From: Sitta carolinensis
Lineage: Eukaryota > Chordata > Aves > Passeriformes > Sittidae
DNA length: 64,000 bases
Reading direction: 5' to 3'
Assembly (NCBI GenBank): GCA_032173965.1
Contig: CM063287.1
Span: forward strand, 9,739,859 to 9,803,858
In this document: one piece after another, positions 1-10,861 of the stretch
Numbering within the stretch: the stretch's first letter is position 1
Layout of the letters: each line of letters begins with the position of its first letter
Translations under genes and position numbers: made by a program
The notes under the pieces: generated by a model
What the model saw: the letters and a program-made list of their open reading frames with translations, nothing else
Told to the model about the DNA's origin: nothing
Database searches by the model: none

Positions 1-568
1 ATTCCTGTCTGTTTAATAATTATGATGATATGCTGAACACTATCCAAGATATCAGACACTCATTAGGACACTATCTTTGCTCTCTAGGAGGGATTTTGTA
101 TCTTCATATTACTCAAATGTATTCTGTGAGTTAACCAATTTTAAATAATCATAAACACATGGAAGATTAAGTTTTATCTGTATTTGAGTTTCATAAGCTT
201 ATACTGTTTGAAAAATTCCAGACTCTGGATAAAAGTTGTGCTTCTTAGTGATGCTCTCTGTCCTTCCTTGATCCCCAAAAATCTCCCCAAACACAGCTAA
301 TGTTCAAACCACCAGTTCAAATAAGGGAGAGTGGAGACGGATAAATCATTATACAACTGAATTTCTTATGTAAACTCTGAATCCTAGGAAAAGGAGACAA
401 ACACCAATCGGTTTCTGTCACTGTGGATAATAAAAGCAGACCTTACAAAGGCTTTTGCTAGTAGGAGAGGCTCCATAATTTATTCCCAACAGTATTTTAA
501 TTTAGCCAACCTCAAACGAAACAAGAAGCACAGAAGGAATTGCAATTCTGAAATGTTTTTCTCCAACG

Positions 569-690
569 TTTCCCAGGATTACTCTGCTTTAACTACCCTT
601 GCTGAAGGTTGTACCTTACATCAAAACCAGCTCTTAGTTTGCTAGTTTGATCCTCTAAAGCCTCCCCAATTACTCATTTCCCCTGACTTC
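569..690 (+). repeat. Diverged direct repeat, copy A
   Basis: This segment begins with TTTCCCAGGATTACTC, and the identical 16-mer begins copy B at 1421. A second block, CTTAGTTTGCTAGTTTGAT, starts 64 bases later. Copy B has CTTAGTTTGCAAGCTTGAT 65 bases after its own 16-mer. A third shared block, CCCCAATT, follows at 664. The order, orientation and near-identical spacing of the first two blocks argue for common ancestry rather than chance. The sequence between the blocks is strongly diverged. It may be an old transposable element family or a local duplication; the family is not recognised. Confidence 0.55.
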
Positions 691-1420
691 CCAGCTATCA
701 CAGAGGAATAAAGAGGGCTGAACAGAGCAGGAAAGAAAAAAGAGAGGATAGAGAAATGCAGTTTGTCAAACCTACTTTCACAAAATGAGAACATCAGTAC
801 AGTACTGCATCAGACACATTTCGGAAGCTTCTCATTAGAGGCTTTAACGTAAACATGTTTTCAAAAATACCTTAAAAAGAATATTTATAAAATTATTGAT
901 CAATTTTTCTTCTTCATCGCTCAAAGCACACATATTTTTATGGTAGACTATTCAAAGTAGAGAAAATCTTGAACCACATAGAATGAAACTAATAGCAGAA
1001 ACATTTTTCCAGATTTTAATTACCAGTTAAGCAAAATAAATTTTAAATTCCCACTGATGATGAAAAAAAATGAACATGACCAAATAACTTGCTGAGCCTC
1101 ATATTTTTCTTTACAAGCATAGGCAATTTATTCTGCTCAGAATTAAATGCATACCTAAAAAATTTTCACATCTGAAGAAGCTACCTGGTAAAAAAAAAAT
1201 TGGAAGGACACAAACTTCTTATAGGAAAATGTAAAAAATGTTCTCTTTTCTCTCTAAACGCAAAAATCACTGTAACCTTACTTTGAACAAAGGACAGCTT
1301 TTCTCCAGCATTCAATTTCCACTGAAGATACGATTTTATCCCTGTTATACAACATTTTGTGTAGAAATGGACATTCTTTAAATTCAGAAAAAGCTGCAGG
1401 TAAAAAATAAAACACATGTA

Positions 1421-1556
1421 TTTCCCAGGATTACTCCATTCCAAGTACTTTAGCTGAGGTGTGAACACTAGCTGAAAAGCTAGCCCTTAGTTTGCAAGCT
1501 TGATGCATACATTTCCCATTTACTTCTCCCCAATTTTCCAGGTATTCGTGCACAAA
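1421..1556 (+). repeat. Diverged direct repeat, copy B
   Basis: This is the partner of copy A, lying 852 bases downstream in the same orientation. The first 16 bases are identical. The block CTTAGTTTGCAAGCTTGAT differs from copy A at two positions. The CCCCAATT block lies about 12 bases further along than in copy A, which implies a small indel. The outer ends are not defined by any terminal inverted repeat or target-site duplication that I can see. Confidence 0.55.
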
Positions 1557-2039
1557 ATTGTATCCCTGATCCACATATGAGTGTTCTCTTATTGTGAATT
1601 ATGTGAAGCTACAGTAAAAACACATTACACAGTTGTGCTGAAGCAGGAAGGGAACAGCTTTATCCACAGCCACAAAGGGCGGTACAAATGCTGACCATAC
1701 GATCACTGATCATACTCCAACTGCAGCACACTGTCTGGGCAGAAGCCACAGAAGATGGAAGACTGGTTCATGACAGGTAAAGCAGCTGCACAGCTTTCAC
1801 CAACACCACACAGAGATTCAGGCTCTGTACAGAAAAATGTCCTCACTATTTTAGATACTTTGAAAAGGGGTACTGTGGTAATATTTAAATATTTATGAAC
1901 AATTCAACACAATAAAGAGATTAAAGTACTTTCCTAGCAGTTAACTAAGTTTGATAAATACCAACACTCACAAGTTCCTGTATTTTACAAACTTCAATAT
2001 TTATAAATCACTGTAAGAATAATTCAGTCTTAGTGGTCT

Positions 2040-3260
2040 CATGGGATGCATTTAGATGACAGCACACAAGTTACAGCCGGCCCTCTACACCAGCACCCAG
2101 CAGGACACACGAGATCCCGTGGTTTCCCAGCCTGCCATCAAAAGCAGTGGCTCTGCAGGATGCCCTCAGCCAGGGCTGACATTTTAACAGCTTCTCTGCC
2201 ACGGGCAGAGCATGAAGCCAGAGCAAGAGGGGGGTATGAAGGCAGAACACCACCAGCAGTCTTTGCTATCCCTGAAGCTTGGTAGGAAAGCCAGAGGGAG
2301 CAGCTTCCTCTGCTCAGGCACCACACACACGTACCCACACTGAATCCTCTCCTTGCTGCTGTTGCCAGGGAATACAGCTCACTTCTGGAACAATCTACAG
2401 CTCTCAAATGGCACTGGATAACATGGCTTGCACCAAATACTTGCATTTTTCTGTCATCTCTCCTGCACTGTAATACCTCCTAGCTCAGGACCACATTCAC
2501 ATCTACCACATTACATACTAAGAATCAACATCTGCTGCCATTACAACAATTTATTCAGACCTCATTTCAGCATACAAGATCCACAAGGAAAGAAGAGTGA
2601 AGGACAAATAAATCATCAGAAAACATAGTCTGTGGGTCACTGCATGACCACAGCTATAACAAGAGAATAAATCACAATACCACTATACAAAATAGCACTT
2701 ACTTACATGTTGTAAAGATCCACGTGTTGCTCTTTCCTACTCAAATTGCAATGGAGCCAGGGCTGCTACAGGAGCTCCAACACCATCAATAACTTCACAG
2801 GTACTTTTAAATGGCCAAGTTACCTCTTTGAGGGTGAAGGTGCCCAGAGCACATTGTCTACCCCGAGCATTTCCCTGGGGTCAGGACTTAGAGCCTCCAG
2901 CATCCACAGTCATCCAACTTTTAACCTTTCCTGAGGAGAAGCCAAAACTCCCCCCAGTCCTTTTCCTTCTGAGGTGAGGCAGCAACTGCCCTGCACCTGC
3001 CTTGTCCTCAGGCGTTTCCAATCTGCCAGCACCGCCCCCAGGCTGCCCCCAAGGCCAGGGAACGAAGTTCATTAAAGTCATTAACAGCTTCAGCTGGGCT
3101 GGGCTGGCCACAGCTGCGTTGGATCCTCGCTACAAATGTTCCCATATTTAAACACCCCCAGTGCACCTGGCTGGCAGGGTTAGTATTTATTGAGATTACA
3201 GGAGAAATCACTTGGTGCTCAAAGACAGGGATTTTAATTTGCAATAGGTGATTTACCCTT
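2040..3260. other. Non-coding DNA with GC-richer patches
   Basis: Two patches, about 2040-2470 and 2870-3130, are visibly richer in G and C than their neighbours but hold few CpG. Open frames of 60-100 residues occur on both strands here and overlap one another, as expected when stop codons thin out. None shows a recognisable domain or signal peptide. Confidence 0.45.
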
Positions 3261-3682
3261 CAAGATTACGCCCTACAATTAGAAAGCAAGTGGGAAGGAA
3301 ATATATGTCTGCATAATAATATTTTATTAATGATACCAGCTGAAACACATCAAAGACTTCCTTCCTAGAGGCTTTGTGTGTTCTTACACACCCAAGCAGG
3401 CAGGAAAAGCTGTGTCAGTGAGAAGGTACCCCATGCTCAGCCTTCTTGCACCATTAAAAAAAAAAATAAATAAAACAGATCTCATTATTAAAACTTTCAT
3501 CTTGCTCAACATCCCAGAGAAGAATCTATAGAGCAAAGACCTGATAAGTCTCACTGCTCATGTTTTCAACACATTTTGAATGTAGAAACAACTCCTAGAA
3601 GAATACACCTGTTCAGAAGAAAAGTATAGGAAAGAAGCAGCAGCAAGGACCCATGTGCTTCCTGTAGGGATTAATTAATTAC

Positions 3683-3757
3683 CTGTGAGGATGCTGGGAG
3701 TCTCCTCTGGGGAGACTTCAGGGCAGGTAATCCCTACACAGCAACACCCTCCCTGTG
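3683..3757 (-). other. Exon-like segment (75 nt), unproven
   Basis: On the minus strand a good acceptor (GCTTTGTTCTCCCAG) precedes 75 nt that end CACAG before GTAATTAATT, a fair donor. One of the three frames is open through it, and 75 is a multiple of three. The peptide (running from QGG to SILT) matches nothing I recognise. Such pairs arise by chance in tens of kilobases, so this may be a pseudoexon. Confidence 0.15.
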
Positions 3758-6700
3758 CTGGGAGAACAAAGCACCTCCTACCACTTACCATGGACTGCAC
3801 TCCTAATAAGAGACATGGCTTCACAGGACTCAGAGCAAATAAATGCCAAAAAAATTTAAAATTTTGTAAATAAAGAATTAAAAATAACACATTCAGACCC
3901 AATTGTGGATTATTTAGGAAACAAATTTACAAATACCTATATGTTTTCATCTAAACAGACAATTTGAATATATGCTTTCATTTTAAATCACAAGTGAGTC
4001 TACTACATCCATGAAGTTGGAGACAAATTTCAAAGGGAATATATGTATTTGTAGGTAGTATTTGATTTTCTCTTTATAATTAATCAGTTAACAAATTTAA
4101 TATATTCCTTGCCTCTGTATTTATAGCAAAAAAATTAAATTACATCATTAAGGTATTCCTGCTTATCAGAAACAAGCAGGATTAAAAGATTTTTACTGAA
4201 GACAAACCAGCATGAAATTCAAAAGATCATGTTTTTCTAAATACTGGGGGGGACTCTTAAATTTATACACAAGTATTTATTTAAAGAAAATAGATTTAAC
4301 CTTATCTCAAGACACATAATACTCTGTAAAAAATTACTGATGGTTAAAACAGCCAACCTGGTTGTTTTCCAAGTTTCCAGAATACCAAAGCTGCAAATGC
4401 ACAATAATGTTTTGGGAGATTTTCAAATCAAAGGGAAAACCACTCCTGAGCCTTCATGTTACTGCTCTGACCTTCCTGGTCTCAGAAACCATTCTATCAT
4501 CAAGTATGTTTAGAATTACATTTTGTTTTTCTCACTGCATATCATGTCCTATACAGAGTACAATATTTGGGGACTTTAATGTTCTTAGACCCTTCAATCC
4601 CTTGAATAAAGGATGAGCTCCTTTTTAAAGTTCTAGTAAGGGACATCCTTGGAACAGTCATGAGAATTTGCTTCCTTTCTGCTTCAAATCACCAGATCAT
4701 ATCACTCTTCATAGGACAGAGAAAAAAAAACATCAAAAAACAAAGATATGAGGACTTCAAGGTACTGCCCTTGTAAACATTCTGCTAGGCTCTGTAAGCT
4801 TGTAAGTTTCTAATGTGAAATTCTTCCAATGAGTTTGCTGGAGTAAAGGATTTAAATTTTATTCTACTGCTCTTTACCACAACAATAAATAAGATACAAC
4901 AACTAATGACTATTTGTGTGCTTGCCCATCAAAAATGTGACATGGATCAAAGATGAGCAAGTATGTTATACCCTAAAAGTGCTCAACAGAGGTGGGAGAA
5001 AGAAATAGAGAAAACAATGAGCAAACATATTAACATAAAATCAAACTATTATTTCAGTTGGGATTATTTATATACTCATGTTAAATTGAGTTCTACCAGA
5101 GTTCTAGAAAATTAAACTTTAGAAACACACCTAAAAATCTTGGTGGTAGGCATTATTCAATCTTTAAAATTAATAAACGTTCCAAATTAATTTTCATACT
5201 TCCAGATTCCTATATTCATACAAGTATTGGAATGAATTTATTCATCAGAAGTGTTCTAATATTTGGTCATTTAATAGTAGTGGATTCATTCTGGCACAGT
5301 GGTTTTCAGCTGGGCTGATTTCATTCAAAGTTATATGGCTGACTCATGTTTATCATGTACATAACAGTTAATGTTGCAAGTGGTACAACTAAACATTAAT
5401 AACATGACTGGTTACAAAATCCGTAGGACAATTACTCTTTATATATTTTAAACCCATTAAGCCCTCCTACATTTAAACTAGATGTTACCATTTGTAAACT
5501 AAATAGCTCTTTGGATTGTACTTCCCATGTTAGCTCAGTAAATCAATGCTTTGGGGGCAATTAAAAATCTAAAATAACCTGGAAGCACAAAATCCTGCTG
5601 AAAATGCAGCATTGTATTAAATGGGTGGGGTTCTTCTCCAAGGAATCAAACTGTGAAACTGATGTTTTGCAAAAGTTCAGGCAGGGTTTTTTTTTGTCAT
5701 CTCTGACAGAATCAGCAAAAGTAGATTTTTCTTCAGCATTTGGTGCTTACATGACCCTCCTGATAAAAAGTAGGGAAATGTCAGGTGAACACTGAATTGA
5801 CTAATGTTACATTTCAGCATTATTAGTACTATCATTTCCCACACTGTTTCAGAGCACGTGACAGAATATTTAACAAGTTACATGTTCCTTTATAAAAACA
5901 TGGGCTCTATTTAACAAAACAAGAGATGTAAAGTACATTTGCTTTGTACACTGACTATACTTACAATCTGGAAACACTGATATGTAACAGATAGAAAAAT
6001 AATCTGTTGAAACAGAACAATAATTCGGGAATAAAAGTTTATGCAGGTAAGTATTCTTGTAATGAAACAGCAGTTTAAAAGAAGGAGCTAAAGCAGAGAG
6101 ATGCAGTGAAGTTTAGGATGTGCTAAGCAAATAAACTCAGCTGTTGTAATGAAAAAGGTAAAGTTTTCAAACCTTTTCAGCTTCCTGACACCACTCTGTT
6201 CCCCAGTTATAAAGAGAAATGGGAACTGCACTCATGCAATGCCCACGTGGAATGCATTGTAGACAGCTGTGTACATAAAGCTGCACAGCTAATGAACACA
6301 CCACTCTCACAGCACAAGAAGGGAGAGCGCCTGCACACCCACAGCAACTCCTTAAATCACAGATTTTTCTCCTGTCCAAAGTGAATGGGTTTATGTTCAT
6401 CTGTGCCTGTATGACATGTACATCTGAACTTATTTTATTCAACTTTCTGAAAGAGGAGAATATTTTAAAAAATACATTGGGTTACTTTAATAGGACAAGT
6501 TGTAGAATGTTTTACCACATTCTTGCCAAGAAAATGTAAGCAGAGAAATATGAAACTGCTTTGCTTTAAATAAAACATTTGATAACAAGAGCTGCAATTA
6601 CTAATCAAGGACATCAAAGACAAAACACATACACTCCAAAAGAGTTTAAATGTAAATTACTCCTTCAAAAAGGCACAGCTTCGTGCAATGTAATTAGATT

Positions 6701-7595
6701 CTTAACAATTATAGCATTAGAAGTTGAATAGTAAAATACAAAACAGGAGTAGGAATGGGAACACAGAGGACACAACAGGAACCTTTTTTTATTTCCCCAG
6801 AAATACCATTTTTATTTATGTTAATCATTAAACAGGCAGACAGAAAAAAAGAGAGACAAGCTGGGCTATAAGACTGAGATTTTTTAATTCATCACTTCTC
6901 TTTGTTTCTGTCATGCTGTCTTCCTGATATCAAAATCTGTTTCTCAAGGTTATCTTCCAGCCCTTGCTCTTTCTCAGCCCTGTCTTCCTCTTCTCTAACT
7001 CTTAACTTGAATTAATTTAATTTAAGGAAATCCTTTCTTAAATTAAGTAATGGTGTTTGGCTTTACAGATTACATGTTCTTGCAGCAGGTTTTACAGTTT
7101 TAAACAAATCATAGAGGGAATACTAGCAGAACTTTCCTGTATTGGGAATGGGGGAGACTGAGCTAAAACGAATGCAAAGAAATGAGGTCCAAGCCCTCAG
7201 AGTCTCTGTTACAGCATTTTTCCATTCATAGGCAAAACCTAAGACAACATTAATTAATGACTTTTCTTCTTCCTATATAACGTTACACTTCAATTAAAGA
7301 TAGATTTTGAAGTTTGTGGCTTGACAGTACAGTAAATCTGGCTTTAAATCTGACAGCGCTGGATCAAAATCAATACAGTCATACTGGACAAAAATGCTGA
7401 TGCAGCACAGGCTCCACCTGCTCACACAAAATTGTTCTGAGCATTCACAAAGTAATTTCATACCAGCCACTTTTCTGCTGAGTAAGATGTCTCAGAAACA
7501 CTCTTCTATGAGGAGACATCACAGAATGAATCTCATGGCTAACCAAGGTGACAAGAACTCCAGATCACAGATCCCTTGTTCTGTAATCTGCCAGA

Positions 7596-7702
7596 TTATT
7601 TGACTTCCCTCTTGGTCACACTGAGGTCAACTTTGTACAGGAGTGCATGATTAAATTCCATGGAGCAGCCTGTGCCCAGGTTAGACAGAAACACAGATGC
7701 TT
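7596..7702 (-). other. Possible terminal coding exon, unproven
   Basis: On the minus strand a strong acceptor (TGCTTTCTTACCCCAG) is followed by an open frame of 34 codons ending in TAA at 7596-7598. The peptide runs ASVFLSNLGTGC, then a segment around MEFNHALLYKVDL, and ends KREVK. It has ordinary protein-like composition, but I recognise no family, and the frame opens only about 8 codons upstream of the acceptor. It could be the last exon of an unknown minus-strand gene or a chance pairing of splice site and frame. Confidence 0.18.
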
Positions 7703-10170
7703 CTGGGGTAAGAAAGCAGCATCCAGATCTTCAGGGGCCAGGAGTGCAAATAAACCGACTGTGGGTTAGGAGTGCAGCTGGTTCCAAGAGCTGGATGAAC
7801 TCCTAATTGTCTCATTACTGACAGCTGCCTCTGTTAGGTAAACACCAGTAACTTCTGCACTCTCTGCCCTGGAGGAGCTGAGCTATCAAATCCAAATCTC
7901 AGCATGCCTTAATTCCCCCCTCTGGCTGAAGGCTCCCACGATACAGGAGGGCAAACAAGCCCAATGGCTCTTGTTCTTTGAACAAGTTCAAGAGACACCA
8001 AACCAACAGCTGTATCTGTAAAGACCCCAAGAGGACACCATGTTTACAGAAACAGGACATGGGAAAGGCCAAATCTGCACAAAAGTAAACAAGAAACCTA
8101 AAAAGTAAATCCAAAAGAGAATCTGGAAAAAATTTAAGTGTTGGAATATGAAATTCATTTTGAAAATGACAACACTATGGAAACTGAACACTGTAAAAAG
8201 CATGAATTTTGCTTTTAAATTGCTTTCTATTGTCTCAGCTTACAAACACTTAGAATCTAGGCTTGGCAACACAATTCAGTTTTATCAATTCCCCATCATC
8301 TGTCTCCAAATAAATACCTCAAATAATGTGTAAGCGGTTTTACCCAGAATGAAAGTCTGTAACATTAGAATAAAAGTCTGTAATACTTACACATGGAGGT
8401 GGCATTTAGTAAATGCAACCAGAAAACAGAATGTGATTCAGTGAGAATTAATATCCTAAACTGATGCACAGTGAAAACACATTTTCCATCAAACCTGTTT
8501 GATGCAACCTGTTTTCTCCTGCACACCAAGGCAGCAGAGGTGGCTGGGATCCTGTGGGGAAAGAGCCCACAAAACCATTAAGGATTTTTTTGCCTATCCA
8601 TATTACAGCACAAGGAATTAAAAATACCAATAATATGGTTTTGTCCCCTGATTTTTTTTTTTTTTTTAATTCTTATAAAGATGATCAGATGCCTTCAAAA
8701 AGTGCAGCTTCTGCTTCCCTGACTTCCGCCTTGTCCCCTGAGACTGAGCAGAAGACAGAGGATGGCCTCTGAAGCAAGCCGGACCTGGGGAAGGGCTGAG
8801 AGGGATTTCAAGTTGGTGAAAAACACTAGACTCTACCATTAGTGCTTGGCCAGTGGGAATTCCCAGTGTTCAATTAGGGAGCTCTAATCCCTTGTTTTAT
8901 CTCAGCTATGCAAAAAACCCCTTTGGGGATCTGTTCTGCATTTAGTGTCAAAAAAAGAGTTTTGTTTTAGGACTGAGAGCAGAACTTTCAGCTGTTCATA
9001 AACAAAGATAAGTAAAAATGCAAAACTCAAGATTATCATACCCTTGTGGGGTTGGTGTTAAAATCCAGGTTTTGAAGAAGAGTCACATGTGTATTACAGA
9101 AATTCCTAGTTTGGCTGTAGGTCTCTCTTTAATCCCCATAGTTTATAATCTGTGTTTTACAGATTAAACTAGATGCATGTGAAGAACAAAAACAAACAAA
9201 AATTGTAGCTCTCATACCATTGTATTTCTTTCCTCACTATACATGGATAAAAAAAAAATGCTCCATGTAATAAGTATTACATAAGAGACAATACATTTCA
9301 ATAAAGCAAATGGATACATTTTTGAAGATCAGGTATACATTTGGCCATATTTCACTTAAGTCTTCAAAGAAGCAAAGAAACTATTCTTAACAAGCCAGTA
9401 ATAAGCCTGACACGCAAAGAAAAAGTGCTGAATTATTTAATGAAATATGCTGAAAATTTTATATAAGAAATTGGTTTCTAAACATAAAAAAGATTATAGC
9501 TCAAAGTGATTTTAAGCAGCACCTTTCCTGAATTTTTCTCTCTTCCTCATAAAAAAATGTGTGTGCTTTTTTCCAACCACAAAGAAGCACCAATCATATT
9601 TTCATAAAGTACTTACTGGGAAAAACAAGCTGGTGGTAATGTTTTAGTTAGCTATATTATTACAGGGTCAGGTTCTGAGTCTAGGATCTGGATGTTAACA
9701 AGCCCAATTCTTCCTCATCAGCACTTTGGATTTCTGTGGGCAGAGTACAAATACTCTTATCAAAATCCAGACCAAAACAAATAGGTAAGAGAATTAAGAA
9801 TAATGTATTCAAACCGCACACACGTACAACATTTTTAAATTAATGTTAAACATTTTTTTTGAGAATCTGATAGCTAATTCTGGAAAATACAGAAGTGCGA
9901 GGTGACCCACAGCACTAAAGCACTCGGTAATTTCATTCCTCTTCAAGAAAGCGTACAAACAAGTGTTTAACTTTAATCACAGATCATCTTACTGCTTTCA
10001 TCTGGACGTAATCATTAACCACAAACACGTGCTTAAACGCCTCACTGAGAAGGGATGAGATTACTCACACTCCCACGGTGAATTTTGTGCTTCTGTGTTG
10101 TAGTGGCCTCTTGGCAGGCTGAGCTGGGCGTGCTGGCAGCAGCTGTGGTGGCCGTAGCAGGGCTGCACGA

Positions 10171-10861
10171 GCCCCTGCCACCGAACCCCCGCCCCCCGAC
10201 CCTGCCCACCACTGACACCCCTGCCAGCCGAACCCCCTGCCCAGCCCCGAGCCCCCTGCCCACCACTGAACCCCCTGCCCAGCCCCGAACCCCCTGCCCA
10301 GCCCCGAGCCCCCTGCCCACCCTGAACCCCTCCCACCGAACCCCTGCCACACTGACCCCCTGCCCAGCCCCGAACCCCCTGCCCAGCCCGAGTCCCCCTG
10401 CCCAGCCCCGAACCCCCTGCCCAGCCGAACCCCTGCCACCCGATCCCCCTGCCCAGCCCCGAACCCCCTGCCCAGCCCGAACCCCCTGCCAGCCCGATCG
10501 CCCAGCCCCGAACCCCCTGCCCAGCATCGAGCCCTGCCCAGCCCCGAGTCCCCCTGCCCAGCATCGAGCCCCCTGCCCAGCCCCGAACCCCCTGCCCAGC
10601 CCCGAGCCCCCTGCCCAGCATCGAGCCCCCCTGCCCAGCCCCGACCCCCTGCCCAGCCATCCCTGCACATCGGCCCCCTCCCACCGAACCCCTGCAGCCC
10701 CGAGTCCTGCCACTCTGCCCCCTGCCCAGCCCGAGTCCCCTGCCACCCGACCCCTGCCCAGCATCGAGCCCCCTGCCCAGCCCCGAACCCCCTGCCCAGC
10801 CCGAGTCCCCCTGCCCAGCATCGAGCCCCCCTGCCCAGCCCCGAGCCCCCCTGCCCAGCAA
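10171..10861 (+). repeat. C-rich minisatellite, about 19-bp unit, roughly 36 copies
   Basis: A tandem array of variants of CCCCTGCCCAGCCCCGAAC runs for about 690 bases. Common variants end GAGC or GAGT, carry CAGCATCGAG or CACCACTGAAC, or lack a few bases (units of about 14-20). Each unit usually carries one CpG. The plus strand is C-rich and the minus strand carries repeated G-runs (GGGG and GGG), so G-quadruplex and i-motif formation is plausible. A 19-bp unit is not a multiple of three and contains no stop codons, so long open frames (259-283 codons) run through the array in one plus and three minus frames. They translate as proline-rich or glycine-rich low complexity and should not be taken as genes. 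The array stands out sharply from AT-rich flanks. Confidence 0.93.

Larger units (their letters stand above)
1..2039. other. AT-rich non-coding DNA holding a diverged direct-repeat pair
   Basis: No gene is recognised here. The stretch is AT-rich, CpG-poor and full of stop codons in all frames. The only organised structure is the pair of diverged direct repeats near 569 and 1421, listed separately. The single 95-residue minus-strand open frame at 1181-1468 has no recognisable motif and is expected by chance. Confidence 0.6.
3261..10170. other. AT-rich non-coding DNA with weak exon-like segments
   Basis: No recognised gene. Contents seen are two minus-strand splice-bounded exon-like segments (3683-3757 and 7596-7702, listed separately), a perfect 10-bp inverted repeat at 7017-7026 and 7037-7046 with a 10-base loop, and a T16 run at 8652-8667. 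The remainder is AT-rich sequence without tandem repeats, CpG clusters or recognisable transposon ends. Confidence 0.5.

Noticed and set aside
4470..4505. Possible CR1 tail (GACCTTCCTGG, then AAACCATTCTATCATC)
   Set aside because: Only the last dozen bases resemble CR1, and the upstream sequence does not follow the CR1 3' end.
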